DNA of 64,000 nt from positions 1,736,001-1,800,000 of the forward strand of contig JANTQA010000076.1 of the NCBI GenBank assembly GCA_027625915.1. Direction: 5' to 3'. Source of the stretch: Anaeramoeba flamelloides (taxonomy: Eukaryota > Metamonada > Anaeramoebidae). Below, piece by piece: positions 1 to 13,100 of this stretch (its first letter is position 1; the number at the start of each line of letters is the position of its first letter). The position numbers and the translations under genes are program-made. Under the pieces are notes generated by a model, which was not told the origin of the DNA, made no database searches, and saw nothing but the letters and a program-made list of their open reading frames with translations.

Positions 1-2348
1 AATTCAGAGATTTGTAAAAGGATTAAACAGAATTTGAAAAAATTTTAATCTTTTAATCGAATACTTTTTGATTTTTTGTTTTATTTGTCTATATTACAAA
101 TTAATCTTGTTAAAAACCCAAAAAAGAGAAAATCTGCAATTCAACCAAATAAAATTTTCTAAAAGCAACTCCAAAATTTTTTTTAATAATTTCAATGATT
201 TCTTATAAAAATCAGAAATGAAATCTTGTTTTTATTTTAAACACAAGACTTTTTGGTTCTTAAAGTTTCATGTATTGATTTTATTTACCATTGGTGATTT
301 TCCAGCTTGGGTTTTAAAACCATTAGGATAGTTATCAATTATTTTATATAAACACAACCTTAAATACCCTTATCAAATCATTTTCAAATGTTCTTTTTTT
401 ATTGTATTAATTGTTATTTTAAAAAATAAATTTTGGTTAAACTGACAAAAAATAAACCCGAATTCAAAATTCTTAACTCATCAAAATATAATTTTGGAAA
501 AAAAAATCTGATTTAATTAATTAAGGAAGAAATATTTTGTTAGAACTTTAAATCAAGTATAATGTCAATAATTATTTATAATTTAAAATGCACATTTAGC
601 TAAATTTAAATAATGATCAATTATAATCAATAAATATCAATATCAAAAATTTAGATAAAGTAATTATTGCGAAGGGGTAAATGTGAAAAAAACTTAATAA
701 GTTAAAGAGAGAAATTTCTGAGTGACTTAATTTGTTACATATAATTTAAAATGTGTCTTGAATATACACCAAGTCATGTTCATTGATGAGAATTTTCTAC
801 TTTATTTATTTTTCTCAATCTTGAAGAGACTGAAACAAAAACACGTCTAGGATTTATTGTTAAGGGTTAGATGAAACTTCATCTAATCTATTATGGGGTG
901 AATTTTGATGTGGATAAATTTGAGACTTCTTATTCAAATGGTATATAATAGATACACTCATTCAAAGTATTTAAACCTTAATTTAGTTTTCGAAAAAAGA
1001 AAAAAAAAAATATTGGTTAATTTGATAAAATTTCAAATTAACGATAATTGATCAATCAAAAATCAGGTACTTTGACTAATTTTATTATAGTTCGATTTTT
1101 TGAGAAAACTATTAGGAAAATATCAAACCAAAGTTACCACGAGTAAATTATCAATTAATTACTATTAAAAAAACACACAAAAATTTAAAATAAAGAATTA
1201 ACAATTAAAATAAAAAAAATGTTTCCGAAGATTAAGAGTATAATAATAAAAAAATATTATGATGAAACCTGTTGAAATTTCACCAATTAAGACCAATCGA
1301 TCATATATTATTAACCATGGACTGCTTGTGTTTAGATTTATCCATTTTGAACAACTCAACTTTAATACAAAACCAATCTTTCTAAAAAAAAATGACCAAA
1401 TACACAATTTATAGTAAAAATTAAAAAGGAAATGAAAAAAAAAACCTAAAGATAATTAAATCATATATATTATTAGAAAAATTTAAATATTTCTAAATTG
1501 AATTAAACAGAACGAATAATATTCTTACACCTCTTTTAATACTATTAAAAACTTGAGATGAATCAAATATTTATAATAATTTATTTGAATAAGGAAGAAA
1601 GAAATATAAAAAACGCCATAATATTATACATATTCTCTTTTAAAATTAAATTTAAATAGTTTTTATTTGCTTTATTTATTTTTTTTTTCTTTTTAGGTTG
1701 AATTGATAGGAAAATTTAGAAAAAAGTGTTAATTATCAATATCAACTCAATAAAAAAAATTAATCATAAAAATAACCCCTTAATAGTTTTGGAAGTCATT
1801 TACTTGAATAAATAGAACAAATTTACTGACTTGAATACTATTTTCTTCTCCAAATAAAGTTATAATCTGTTGAAATAAATATTTTTTTCTAATTTCAATA
1901 TTTTTTTTTTAAATTCAATTCAAAAAAAAAACTGTTTGAAAACCCACAATTAACTTGAATCTAATCAAGGTGACTTATTTTCATTTTAAAGGAACACACT
2001 TACTGTTTTTAATCCTTATTTTTAATTATATTAATTTGCCTAAAAACTATAGTATTTTGCAAGGGGGTTCCAATGAAATGGTTACAATTTTTTTTTGTTA
2101 TTTTTGTTTTCTAAGAAAATTTCCTCACTATTCCCACTCTAAAGTGTCGAATTGTAGTGGGTGAACTGTATATATTTAAACTATTTGAATAGATCTTTGA
2201 AGAACAAAACCATTCTTGAAAATTTCAAAATTTTTAACAGTTTTTCATATTTTGCTTTTTTCTTTTTTTCACGTTTTTTTTCAATTTTTTTTATATTGTA
2301 TGATCTACAGTCATAAACGAAAACTTGGTTTTCCCCCCTCTCTCAACA
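1..2348. other. Gene-free AT-rich stretch
   Basis: I found no supportable gene here. Short open frames are AT-rich and have no coding character. Around 640-960 a few codons hint at a decayed DDE transposase, and around 1270-1400 the text loosely resembles the middle of the Tc1-like repeats found later in the window. 2150-2290 resembles the inner part of the repeats at 20728 and 34875. All are too worn to call. Confidence 0.5.
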
Positions 2349-3126
2349 TAAACCCAATTTTAAATTGATCTACATACCAAAAATCAAAAATCAGCAAAAC
2401 AAATACTAATTTATTGCATTTTTCCAAATTTAGTCATAAACTACATTGGAATGAATTACAATTAATGTTTTTATATGCAATTACCTTTATCCCAATATAA
2501 TAAAAAAACATAAAAGAAAAAATAAAAAATTGAAGTGCCCAAAAGAATGAAACAAGAGCAATAAAAAATTATATTAGCAAATATATTGAAATTTCGTGGA
2601 ATACCAATTTATTAATCACAGTTTGTGGAATTTTTATCTATAATCGATAATCTTTCTATCGGGTTTTTGCCCCTCCTGTATTCAGGACGTGAATAGTTTC
2701 TAATTGGTCATGAAAATGATAAATTTATTTTATATATATATATTAATTATTTTTCTTATTCTTTTTTTTATTTGATGATTATTCTTTAATTACTCCTTTC
2801 TATAAATAAATAAATAAATAAAAATAAATATATTGAAATTTCACCAACAATTATCGATTTATCAAAAGATAAGATACCACCTACCCAAATTTGATTTTTC
2901 AATTGAACCAACACAACCTCGCCTTCTACTAATCTTTTGAAAAAAAAATTTTCCATTTAATTAAATAGATTACTTCATTGTAAAAAATCCAATTAAAACA
3001 AAACAGAAAATCCAAAAAATGAAATAGTTTATAAAATCAAAATTATTTCCAAATTGAAAAAAAAATGTAAAATTTGTTATCCTTTTAATAATTCAAACCA
3101 TTTCTACATTTGTAAATTTTAGTTTA
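2349..3126 (+). mobile_element. Non-autonomous Tc1-like element, family A, copy 1
   Basis: It aligns by eye with the copies at 22401 and 53671. It starts TAAACCC and ends AGTTTA, with the shared inner text on cACCAACAATT and GATAAGATACCA. Its length is inflated by a 230-bp SINE-like insertion at 2596-2825. There is no open reading frame. The ends resemble those of the Tc1 element at 60619, so it is probably a non-autonomous relative mobilised by a Tc1 transposase; that link is inference. Confidence 0.65.
2596..2825 (+). mobile_element. SINE-like retroposed insertion with 17-bp target duplication
   Basis: The 17-mer AAATATATTGAAATTTC occurs at 2579-2595 and again, without mismatch, at 2826-2842. 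It brackets 230 bp that are missing from the sister repeat copies at 22401 and 53671. The insert ends in a run of TAAA units at about 2800-2825. A long perfect target duplication plus a simple A-rich tail is the mark of LINE-driven target-primed reverse transcription. I could not identify an A/B box or a parent RNA. The only less AT-rich part is about 2660-2690, with GGACGTG near its end. Confidence 0.65.
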
Positions 3127-3897
3127 TTTAGTATTTTTATAAGAAATTACAAGGATATATATATTTACATATAACCCCTTTCAGGAATAATAATGTGTAC
3201 TTCTAATGTTAATGAAAATGAAAATGAATGTAAATATAACCATCTGGATTTCCATAGGAATTTTCTTTGATATTCAATTGAAGATCAAAATGATCATTGT
3301 TGGTTTTCTCAAGAAGTAATAAGAATTTTGAGTATTTAAATTTTTCAGAAAATCTATAGATTTATTAGTATTCACTTCAGATGGATAAAAAATTCTTTAA
3401 TATGCTTTATTCTACTTATTTCTTATTTGTTCTTTAAATTTCAATTATCAAAAATAATTAATATTTGGAAACAAATTTTAAAAACTTGTGAGAGATTAAA
3501 AGTCTCCTTTTTAAGGTATTTTTTTGATGAATATCAACTTGAATCCCAATATTATTATTTCTCTTAGTTCTAATTAATATTATATCAGGTTGAACCAGTA
3601 AAAAAAAAAAATGATTTTTTCATTTTTGGCTGTGTACTTTGAGTGAAATAAGACTTTAATTTCATATAAAAAATTTTTGATTACAAAAAATTGTCAAATT
3701 TTACTAAAAAAATACTTTTGAACTTCAAAAACAAAAATAGAATATTGTCTACTAGTTTTGAAATAAAACGAAGAATTGTTAAATAAATATGATTGTAAAA
3801 AAAAAAAGCTAAACCACTTTAAGATAATAAATAGAATTTATTTCAAAATAAATAAAAACATAATTATTTGTAAATGATTTTTATATCAATTAGATTA
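3127..3897. repeat. Worn repeat resembling family C; no gene
   Basis: About 3190-3640 shares its order of words with 21040-21290 and, in reverse, with 34920-35110: a stretch on aaaatctat-agatttattagta, then attctacttatttcttatt. The ends are too eroded to place. Nothing else is supported before the end of the TBC gene. Confidence 0.4.
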
Positions 3898-4347
3898 TTA
3901 GTTTTTTCTTAGTTTGGTAGAAATATCGACTGCCTTTAATAAAATTTCATCAATTGAAATTAATTTTGGGTAATTTTGTAAGAGAGAAAGCGTTGCTGAA
4001 TATTCAGAATCCATTATTTGGTCTTTAACACAGCTATAAGATTTATTAAATTAATAATGATATAAAATAATTTTTTTAACAAATGTGAATAATAATTGAT
4101 TATTTTTATTTATTTTAACGAGATTAATTAATGCATTTACTAAATAACAATTTTCAAACAAAAAAAAAAAAAAAAAAAACAATTACATAACCATTGCAAC
4201 AGAAATATAAGTAACAAATTCGAATCGATTTGGATCAGAAAGAAGAGTATCCCATAATCGAACTAAATCGGGCATGGTGAATTCCTGTGAAAATAACAAG
4301 GAAACCCATCTAAAACAATAGTAATGTGGTAAAATTTGTAATTTTCG
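3898..4347 (-). CDS. TBC gene exons 3-4 (C-terminal half of TBC domain)
   Basis: Exon 3 (4347-4187, 161 nt) follows a TCTCTATAG acceptor and encodes RKLQILPHYYCFRW, then the RLWDTLL and NRFEF motifs. A donor GTAATT ends it in phase 2. Exon 4 (4033-3898, 136 nt) restores the frame and ends KLRKN-stop. Neither exon has its own plausible start codon, and both continue the TBC1D13 alignment exactly where exon 2 stops. This is why I join them across 7.4 kb. Confidence 0.82.
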
Positions 4348-7075
4348 CTATAGAGATAAAAAAATAATAATAAACAAATGTATTTATAGATAATATTAAA
4401 AAAAAGAGTTTGTAATTATGTTTAAAATAATTATTATGTAAAAAAATATAACTAACAAACAATAAAACTGGAAAGATTGGAAAATGTTTTTTTTTTTTTT
4501 TTTTATCTATGGAAAAGAAGATTTTCAATTGATTTTGATTGATATTTTTTCAAATTTTTTTTAAAAACAAACAATGCCTGAAAGTTTTTTACAGATACTA
4601 TCGCTAAAACTTAATTACCCAATTCATTTACAATAAATTTCAAATTTTCATATTGGATTGAAGGCTTTCAAAGAATTGAAGTAAACTAAAATTCAAAATT
4701 TTCCACACAGCTAAAAAGTTACAAACAATCACAATAATACAATTTCATTGAAATTGGAGATAATTTTGATTTTTGTAAAATATGAAAATCATTTTTTCAT
4801 CTTTTAGTTTTTGTTTTCATTTCATTGTTTGAATTACGTAATTTGTTTCGTTGGATCGAAATTTTTTTGAACAATTGATATTAGGTTAAAGTCAAGTTGT
4901 TCCAAATAGAAGAACTCAAATAAAATTAGTTTGTAGTATATATCCCTTTGATCGATCAATAATCCTAATAGAATTTCAACAAATTTACTAGTGTATTTTT
5001 TTGTTTTGCTCTCTCCAAAATTTTTAACACACCCATGATTTATTTGTATTGATAATTATTTATTTATTATTTTGTGAGTATTGTAAAATATTAACAAGTG
5101 TTAACATTTCAATTAGTGAATGGTTCTAATTTGGTAAATCTTCTTGAATTGATTAAATAAGTTTTTTTTTTCACAAATCGAATTTTGGTGTGTTAAAAAT
5201 TTTGAATTGGGGTTTATTATTGCCTTGGAAGTGTGTTTTGATGTGAAGTAATCAATAATAAAAATATTATTTGTTTGTGTAAATTTCTTGATTTCGGGAA
5301 ATAGCAATGATTAGCAAATCTTTTAAAACGAACAAAGTGGTGATTTCTAATTGTTTATAACCGAATAGGATTTATTAATTTTGAATGAATTGTATCAAAA
5401 TCAAAATTTAAAAAAAAAATTGCATATCACTATGATTGAAAAAAACAATTTTGGAAGAGTATTAAAGTTGTTTTAAAAAAGTCTGAAAAAACAGATTTTA
5501 AAAATGTTCTTAAAATAGATCATTTAAGTCCCGAATAAAAAAAAATTTTTATAACATCTGTATAACATTTTTATAACAAAATTTCCTTTTAAATGTTGAA
5601 ATTTTTCATTTTTTTTTGAAAAAATAATCTTTTAACAGGTTTATAACATGTTACAAATTTTATAACACATTTTATAACAAACTTTTATGTTATAAAAGTT
5701 TTTATTATTAAATTTTATAACATTTTAAACGTTTATAAAGTTCTTTATTGGTTCGATTTGGAAACAATTACCTTGTTATGTTACGAGTTTGGCCTGGAAG
5801 AATGAGAAATATGATATTGTTCGAAGTGATATAAGATTATGTTGAGGGGTTCGAAGAACGACGATTAATATAATCTTAGCACCAGAACAATCTCCTAGTT
5901 TGAGTCTGGAAGGAGAACCAAAACGAGGAAACATAAAAGGTGATTTTTGAACAAATGAAGCAATATGAGGTGCTATTTATTTTTTGAACTCGAGATCTAA
6001 CTCTACACAACAATATACAAACAAACAAATTTAATCAAAACAACTAATTTGTTATTTTTCAATGGTACTTTGAAGATCTTTTTCTTCAAAAGATCTTTTT
6101 CTCCCAATGGATTTAATTGTAAACATTGAAGTTAAAGGTTACATTTTCATCAATTAAGGATAAAACTTGGTTTAAATTTTCCAGAGACAAACTAGATCGT
6201 TCAACTTTTCAATGAGTCTCTATCTCCGCTTTTATTTTCCGTTTGTTAGCCAACTCTCGAAAACAATCAAACTACAAAATCTGCATTCATCTATCGGTGT
6301 TCTTAAAAGTACTGATTTTGAGCATTCCTCTAAAAATTTCTTGACTTTACATAGTAAAATAAAATGTTTTTTTTTTCTAATTTCTTAAAATTTGTAAATG
6401 AGTTTTCTTTCTCACTTTCAAAATCTTTTATTAATGGTCTCTTCTCTCCTTTTTTCGAAGAAGAAAGAGACCAAACGTTTTTTATTTTTTAAAAAATGAG
6501 ATTGATTTCTTTATAATAAAAACCAAAAACTTTGTTTGATTTTATACATTGTTTTTACACAAAGAAAGAGAATTCATTCAATTTCCAACCTTTACGAGAA
6601 AATTGTTGGATTTTTTTTTTTTGTCATCTATTGAACAAATAATTGAGTGACTTGAACTAAATTAATTTTCCAATGTCGTAAATCCTTGAGTGCGGTGATC
6701 TTTATATAAACTCCATTTCACTCAAAGGGGTACAGCCAAAAATGAAAAAGTCACTTTATTTTTAAGAATCAACCAAACTTAGATTGTTTAGAAATACGAG
6801 AAATAATAAACTTCATATAAGAGCCCATAATTATAAAAGAAACCCCTGAACAAACCATAAATTTCAAAAAAAAAAAAAATGGTAAAAAATTTTTTGGGCC
6901 CATTCATTGGAACATCTCGTGCAAAATTCTCAATTTCTTTAGGAAAATTAAAATCGTTGATAATAAGATTTTTTACTTGTAAATGTATGAATTTTAAAAG
7001 AACATACAAAGCTTAACTTTTCTTAATGTTTATTTCGTTTTTCAAACATTTTTTTTTTCAAAAAAAAATTTTAAG

Positions 7076-7115
<40 letters not shown>

Positions 7116-10100
7116 AAAGCAAAAAACAAAAAAAACAAAATTTTACAAAATGAGAAAAAATGATTTTGATCTCAAAATTGAAAATTTTAGTTTGATAAGA
7201 GTAATGAATTAAACTCATAGAATTTCTTCCATTTTTTCAATAAAACTGGGCCCCTTTGACTGAAAAAGAGTTTATTTATGAGATTAAAAATTCGTAAAAT
7301 AATTTGGTTAAACTCTTCTAAAATAACTTTAAATAACATTTTTAAAGTGGAATTTATTAGTAAAATGATTCTTATTTTACCCAAATTCAATTCGAAATTC
7401 GAAGATCAGAAAATTTCCAAACTTTGCCTAATTACTAAAGGATTTCCCAAAATATTTACACAGTGACTACAATACTATCCTAGGCTTTTTTGTAAAACAA
7501 TCACTTTCTTATCATGTAGTTGTCTGGAATTATATAGTTAAATTTTTACAAATAAAAAGTTTGAGATAAAAAAATAGATATAAAGCACCTTTACAACACG
7601 TTTATAGCATGTTATAAAAATCTTTTTTTAGTAGGGAGTTTATCAACTGTTTGATAAATACTTTTGTATTTTTTTCCTTTTTTTTTTACACTTTTTTAAA
7701 AGTACACTCAACTTAAAACACGCTTTATACATTATTTTACGAATTTAATTATAATGGGTTTTAACCTTGTCTGACCTTTAATCACCCCCCAGAAAAATAA
7801 AACAACCAATCTTGATTTTAAATTGTTATAAATATATTAGATACCTTATCCACATGGTATTGACCATCTCCTATTTTCAAAAATTTGAGAAGTTCGAATT
7901 CTACTCTAAGAATATAACAAAATTTGGCATTCTCAACCAAGGTGTACAGATGTGTATATATATTTTCCTACTTTCCTTGAAATGTTTTCAGATGAACAAA
8001 ATTTTGATTTTTTTGGGTTTTTTTGATGAAAGAATGATTATTGTTTCGATATTTTTTTGGAATTATTACGAAATTCTTTTGCTGGATAGATCAGCCTTTC
8101 TGATAGCTTTTTATCAAAAACCCCAAAGACAATATTTATTTTCTGATCTTTATTATTAGAAATATTACACACAAGTAAAATCAATTCTTTTTACGCTCAC
8201 CGAGTTACATAATGATCATATATTTTTGGGATTTTTTATTTCTAAGATTCAATAATATTTATATATACAAAATGCTCAAGGAAGAAATAAAAATCTATAT
8301 ACACAAATGCACATATTAGTCTAGAATATCAAATTTTGTTATATTCTTAGAGTAGAATTCGAACTTCTCAAATTTTTGAAAATAGAAGATGGTCGATTTG
8401 GGCACATAAGGGATATACTAATAATTTTCTTTATTATTTTTTTGAAGAAAAGATAAATTAAATAAATAATTTAGTATTTTTAATTGTAAAATAGAGTATT
8501 TAATGATAACATATATTGTCAAAATATTATCAATAAATCATGATAATATTTTGAAAATCGCAATTAGACTAACTTTATCGTGAATATAAGCATAAAATCG
8601 GATAATCCGCAAAACATCGAAAAAAGGAAAATTATTTTTTAAAATTAATAAGGAATATTTTTCTTTTTCTTTTTTATTTATTTCAACATTATAAAAAATT
8701 CCAAGTGAATGGTGCATTCAAAAAAATAACAACCCATTGAAAAAAAGATGTTGGATCTAACATATATGAGATTTTTAACATGGGGATACTGAGCTCACAA
8801 GTTAAATTCTCAAGAAGATAGAGCCCCCCATTCCCATTAAATCCGAGTAATCTATTAATAAAAAACCATTAATAACCGGTTGAATTTTTTCTCTAAAATG
8901 TAAAATTTAAAGAATAGAAGAAGAATAAAAAAGTGAAAACAAGCTTTTCAAATAATCTTTTTCATTAATGATGATATGGACCAGCTATTATGAAAGCTTT
9001 TGAAAAGTTATCCACCTCACTTTTCAACTTTCAGAAAATAAACAAGAAAATGTTTTAAACAAAGAAACACAATTTAACAAAAATGCATGAAGGAATGGTC
9101 GTATTATAATCTTTTTATTCATAGCAATTTATAATGCTACAATAGACTGATAAACTATGGTTTGCCTTTATTTATTACTATTGTTGATCTAAAAGGATCG
9201 ATCGATTTGCCAATAAAATCAAAACAAAATAGAATAAAAATCTTTTGATCTGATTATTGATTGAATTGAGTATCTTTTTTGTCATTTTTTAAGAGAATAA
9301 TTTTTTTTTCATGATCTGTTTATTTGATGGAATAATTTTTTTCCTTTTTAAAAATATTGTTGAATTAGCCCAAAAAGTAATCAACTAAACTCCAATTCAA
9401 TCATTTTAACACACACCAAAATTCAATTTTCGAAAATCAAATCGTATTTAATCAATTCTAAAAGAAATACCAAATTGAAATCATTCACTAATTGGAATGT
9501 TAACAATCATTTATAAATTAAAATACTCCCAAAATAAAAAATAAATAATTATCAATACTAATAAATTATCGGTCTGTTAAAAATTTTGGAGAGAGCAAAA
9601 CAAAAAAATGTATTTGGTAAATTTGTTTAAAGTCTATTAGTATTTTTGATCGATCAATTTGTTAGATACCATCAACTGATTTTATTTGAGTTCTTCTATT
9701 TTGAAGAACTCAACTTTAACCTAATATCAACTGTTTCGAAAAAAATATTTATCAACGAACAAGGCAGGTTACGGAATTCAAAAAATAAAATGAAAAGAAA
9801 CAAAAAACTAAAAGGATTTAAAAATGATTTTCATATTTTACACAAATCAAAATTATTTTCAATTTGAATGAAATTGTATTGTTGTGATTCTTTTAACTGT
9901 TTTAGCTGTTTGTAAAATTTTGAATTTTAGTTTATAATCTCGCGATTAATTTTTTTTATTTTACGAAAAGATAAATTAGATTAACAATTTAGTGGTATTA
10001 ATTTTAAAATTTATTTGAAAGAATTTTCATTTAAAACATTCCAAAATTATTACACTTTTTTTTCTAAATAAATATTCGTGGAACGAAATTTTGAAGATTT

Positions 10101-13100
10101 ACATTTTCAAGTTTTCTTCTCTTAATTATTTGTATTAATTTTTTCAAAATATTTTATCAGATGAATTTTATTGACTTGTTCAAATCTAGTAAAAAAATTT
10201 TTTGGATCAAAAATGGTATATAACTTTTTATAGATGAAATGTAATTTATTTTGATTCAATAAAGTGAATAAATTTAAAGCGAGTAATTATTTGTTAAAAT
10301 AAAATGGGAACAAAATATGAATTCATATCATAGACTAGTACCACCACCGCCCACACCTTATCCGTATATATGTATAAATAATGTTATAATATTGTCACTT
10401 TTTAAGGCAAAAATAAATAAAAGAAAATGATGGAACTGGAAATAAAAAAAATTTGTAGGAATGCCAACAAATGTTGATAAAAAATATATATATTTTTTTT
10501 CTTTGGAACTTCCCAGCCTATGAAAATAATCCTAAAATCTGGATATATGAATTAAAAAAAATCAATATATCTCATATATTAAAAAATGATAATATTTTTA
10601 ATATTATTTGCAGAAAAGAGATTCAATAACTATATTATCCCTTGTGGAAAATAAAAGTATATGGAAATCTTTAAAAAAATTTCTAAATAAAAATCTAGGA
10701 ATTAGGGAAGTGCCGTAGAGTGCCTGGTTTTTTTTAATTTCAGAAATAAAACGAAAATTTTTGAAATTTTCTTTTAATTTCTAAAATTAAAAAAAACCTA
10801 ACGGCGGTTTTCTTGAGAGTTTTATGTTTTATCTGTGAAGTGTTCTAGGTTTTTTTGAGGTTTTCTATTTATTTGTGAAGTGTTCTAGTTTTTTTTTTGA
10901 GTTTTTTTTACTTTAGAAATAAACAAAAAATTTATTAAAATTTTCGGTTTATTTCTAAAGTAAAAAAAAACTAACGAAAATCTATCGATTTTACAAATAA
11001 ACAGAAAACTCAAGAAAACCTAATGGCGCTTTTTTTTTTCATTTAAAAAATAAAAAGAAAACTTTTTGAAATTTTCTTTTTTTTTCTCAAATTAAAAAAA
11101 AAGCTAACGGCGATTTTTCAGAATTCAAAAGAATGGAGTAAAATCTTTGATTTAACTCAATTCTTTTAAATTCTGGAAAGTCTAACGGCAAACAAGAAGA
11201 ATTAAAAACTCCTCCCTTAAATAATAAAAAAAAAAAAAAAAAAAAAATAATTTTATTGTTTAAAATATCTTTTAATTTTTAAGTGAATTTGTGTAGAATG
11301 ACTTAAATTTTGTTTGTAACTTATTATTTCCAATGCTTTGTGCATTCAAAAGTGATAATAATGTTTTTAAAAACATTAAAAATGTTGATTAAGGAATTTC
11401 TTTAACTTTTTTATTTATTTTACTTTTCGCAACATTAAATTTGTTATTTTGAAATTTCGATTTATTTTATTATTTTTTATTTTGTTTTTCAAATTAGCTA
11501 GAATTTCAATTTTTAATCTATTAGAAAATTATTTATGTTCACTTTTTGTAAATATTTTCAAAAATGTTTCAAATAAATTCACCCCAGCGATTACTGGAAA
11601 ATATATTAGAAAGTGTTTGACAACCTGGAACTTAATTCGTCGTTTGATCAAAAAAAAAATGAAATTAAATTAAAAATAAGAATTAAAAAAACAATTAATT
11701 CAATAGAAAAAAAAAAATATTTACCAAATATTTCCATAAACTATAATCAATTTTTTTCAGAGTAAGGTCGATTTTAGTCATTGAAGCATTTATACCCTCT
11801 GATGTGTTATCAATGCCCATACAAAAGAAATTACTTATTTCACTCATAATATTATTAAAACAAAAAAAGGAATCTGGTTCAACATGCTTTTTTTGTTCTG
11901 ATTCGTCTGTTGCAAAAATATAATAAATTGGTGCTAATATTTCGTTCATCCCTTGAACATAACCAATACCTGGATTGAATTTTGCATAGAGGTATAACAA
12001 TTCACAAAGATTAAGGACTCTATTAGGTATTTTATTTTTATTTTTCTGGTCTTTTTCCTTGCTAATAACTTTTTCCTTTTCCTTTTCCTTTTCTTTTTCT
12101 TTTTCTTTTTCTCCATTTTCTTGTTCTTTTTCTTGTTCTTGTTCCTGTTCTTCTTCCTTTTCTTGTTCTTGTTCTGTTTGTTGTTCTTTTTCTTGTTCTG
12201 TTTTTTTTTCTATTTCTTTTTCTATTTTATCACTTTCTTTTTCTTTCTTTTCCATTTCCTTCTCTTCTTTTTTCTTTAAATTGTTTTTTTCTTTTTGAGT
12301 TTCTTTCTCTTTTCCATCTAAATGCTCATTTACATTTTTTTTATTCATCTCTTTTTTTTTCTGTTTTATGGTGTCCTTTTTGTTTTTTTCATCATTACCA
12401 TTGCTCCTGATTTCATTATTTATGCTGCTTTTACTCTTTTTCTTTCTGTTTTTTTTTTCTTTTTCTTCTTCTTTTTTCTTTTTCTTTAATAAAGAATGAC
12501 GATGTAATGATTTTTTTTTTTGGAAGATCTCTTTTTCTTGCTCATATCCCTCGTTGTTTTCGTGTGCACGAAAGAAATTCATATTTGTTCTTGTTCTTCC
12601 TACATCTTTATAAACTTCAAACATCAGTTTACGGTCTTCTTTTACTTTTTTAAATTCATTAAGGCCCATTTCTTCTTTCATTTTTTCAATATCCTCGTCT
12701 TCCTCAAAGCAATAACTACTTTCGCTATAGTACTATAAAAAGTAGAAACCATAAATTTTTTTAAAAAATAACATAATGTTTTGTTTTAAGAGAATTAAAC
12801 CAACACACAAAATCACATTAAACTTTATTAAATCAAATTGTTAAACGATTTTTTTTTTAATTTTGCCTTCGAATCCAAAAGAAAGAAGTAAAAGCTTTTT
12901 TAAAAAAAAAGAAAGAAAAGTAGATCAAAAAAATATCTGTTAGTGTTCAATCAAAACTTACCATGAGTTGAAAAACTTGAAGAAAATCTGGCTTTATGAC
13001 TTCTTTCTTAAATTGCCAATAAAACTCTCGATTTTTACGAAGGTCAGACTTCCAATCCTTTCGTTCTGGTGGAAGGTAATTTAACAAAAGCTTCCAAATA

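Larger units (their letters stand above)
4348..11724 (-). other. Giant repeat-laden intron 2 of the TBC gene (7377 bp)
   Basis: It holds at least five repeat structures annotated separately (4682, 6707, 7839, 9386, 10700), an A-run of about 36 at 7076-7111, and a TATAACA-rich patch. A less AT-rich stretch at 5760-6010 has short blocked frames and no recognisable protein. I found no nested gene on either strand. Confidence 0.7.

Noticed and set aside
640-960. Possible decayed Tc1 transposase (MFIDENF, then WG-like text)
   Set aside because: Too few identifiable residues, and stops in every frame.
7812-8159. 115-codon frame
   Set aside because: Mostly the arm and loop of a fold-back element; no conserved motif.
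12059-12298. Phe/Ser-rich plus-strand frame
   Set aside because: It is the complement of the Lys/Glu-rich repeat in TBC exon 2.
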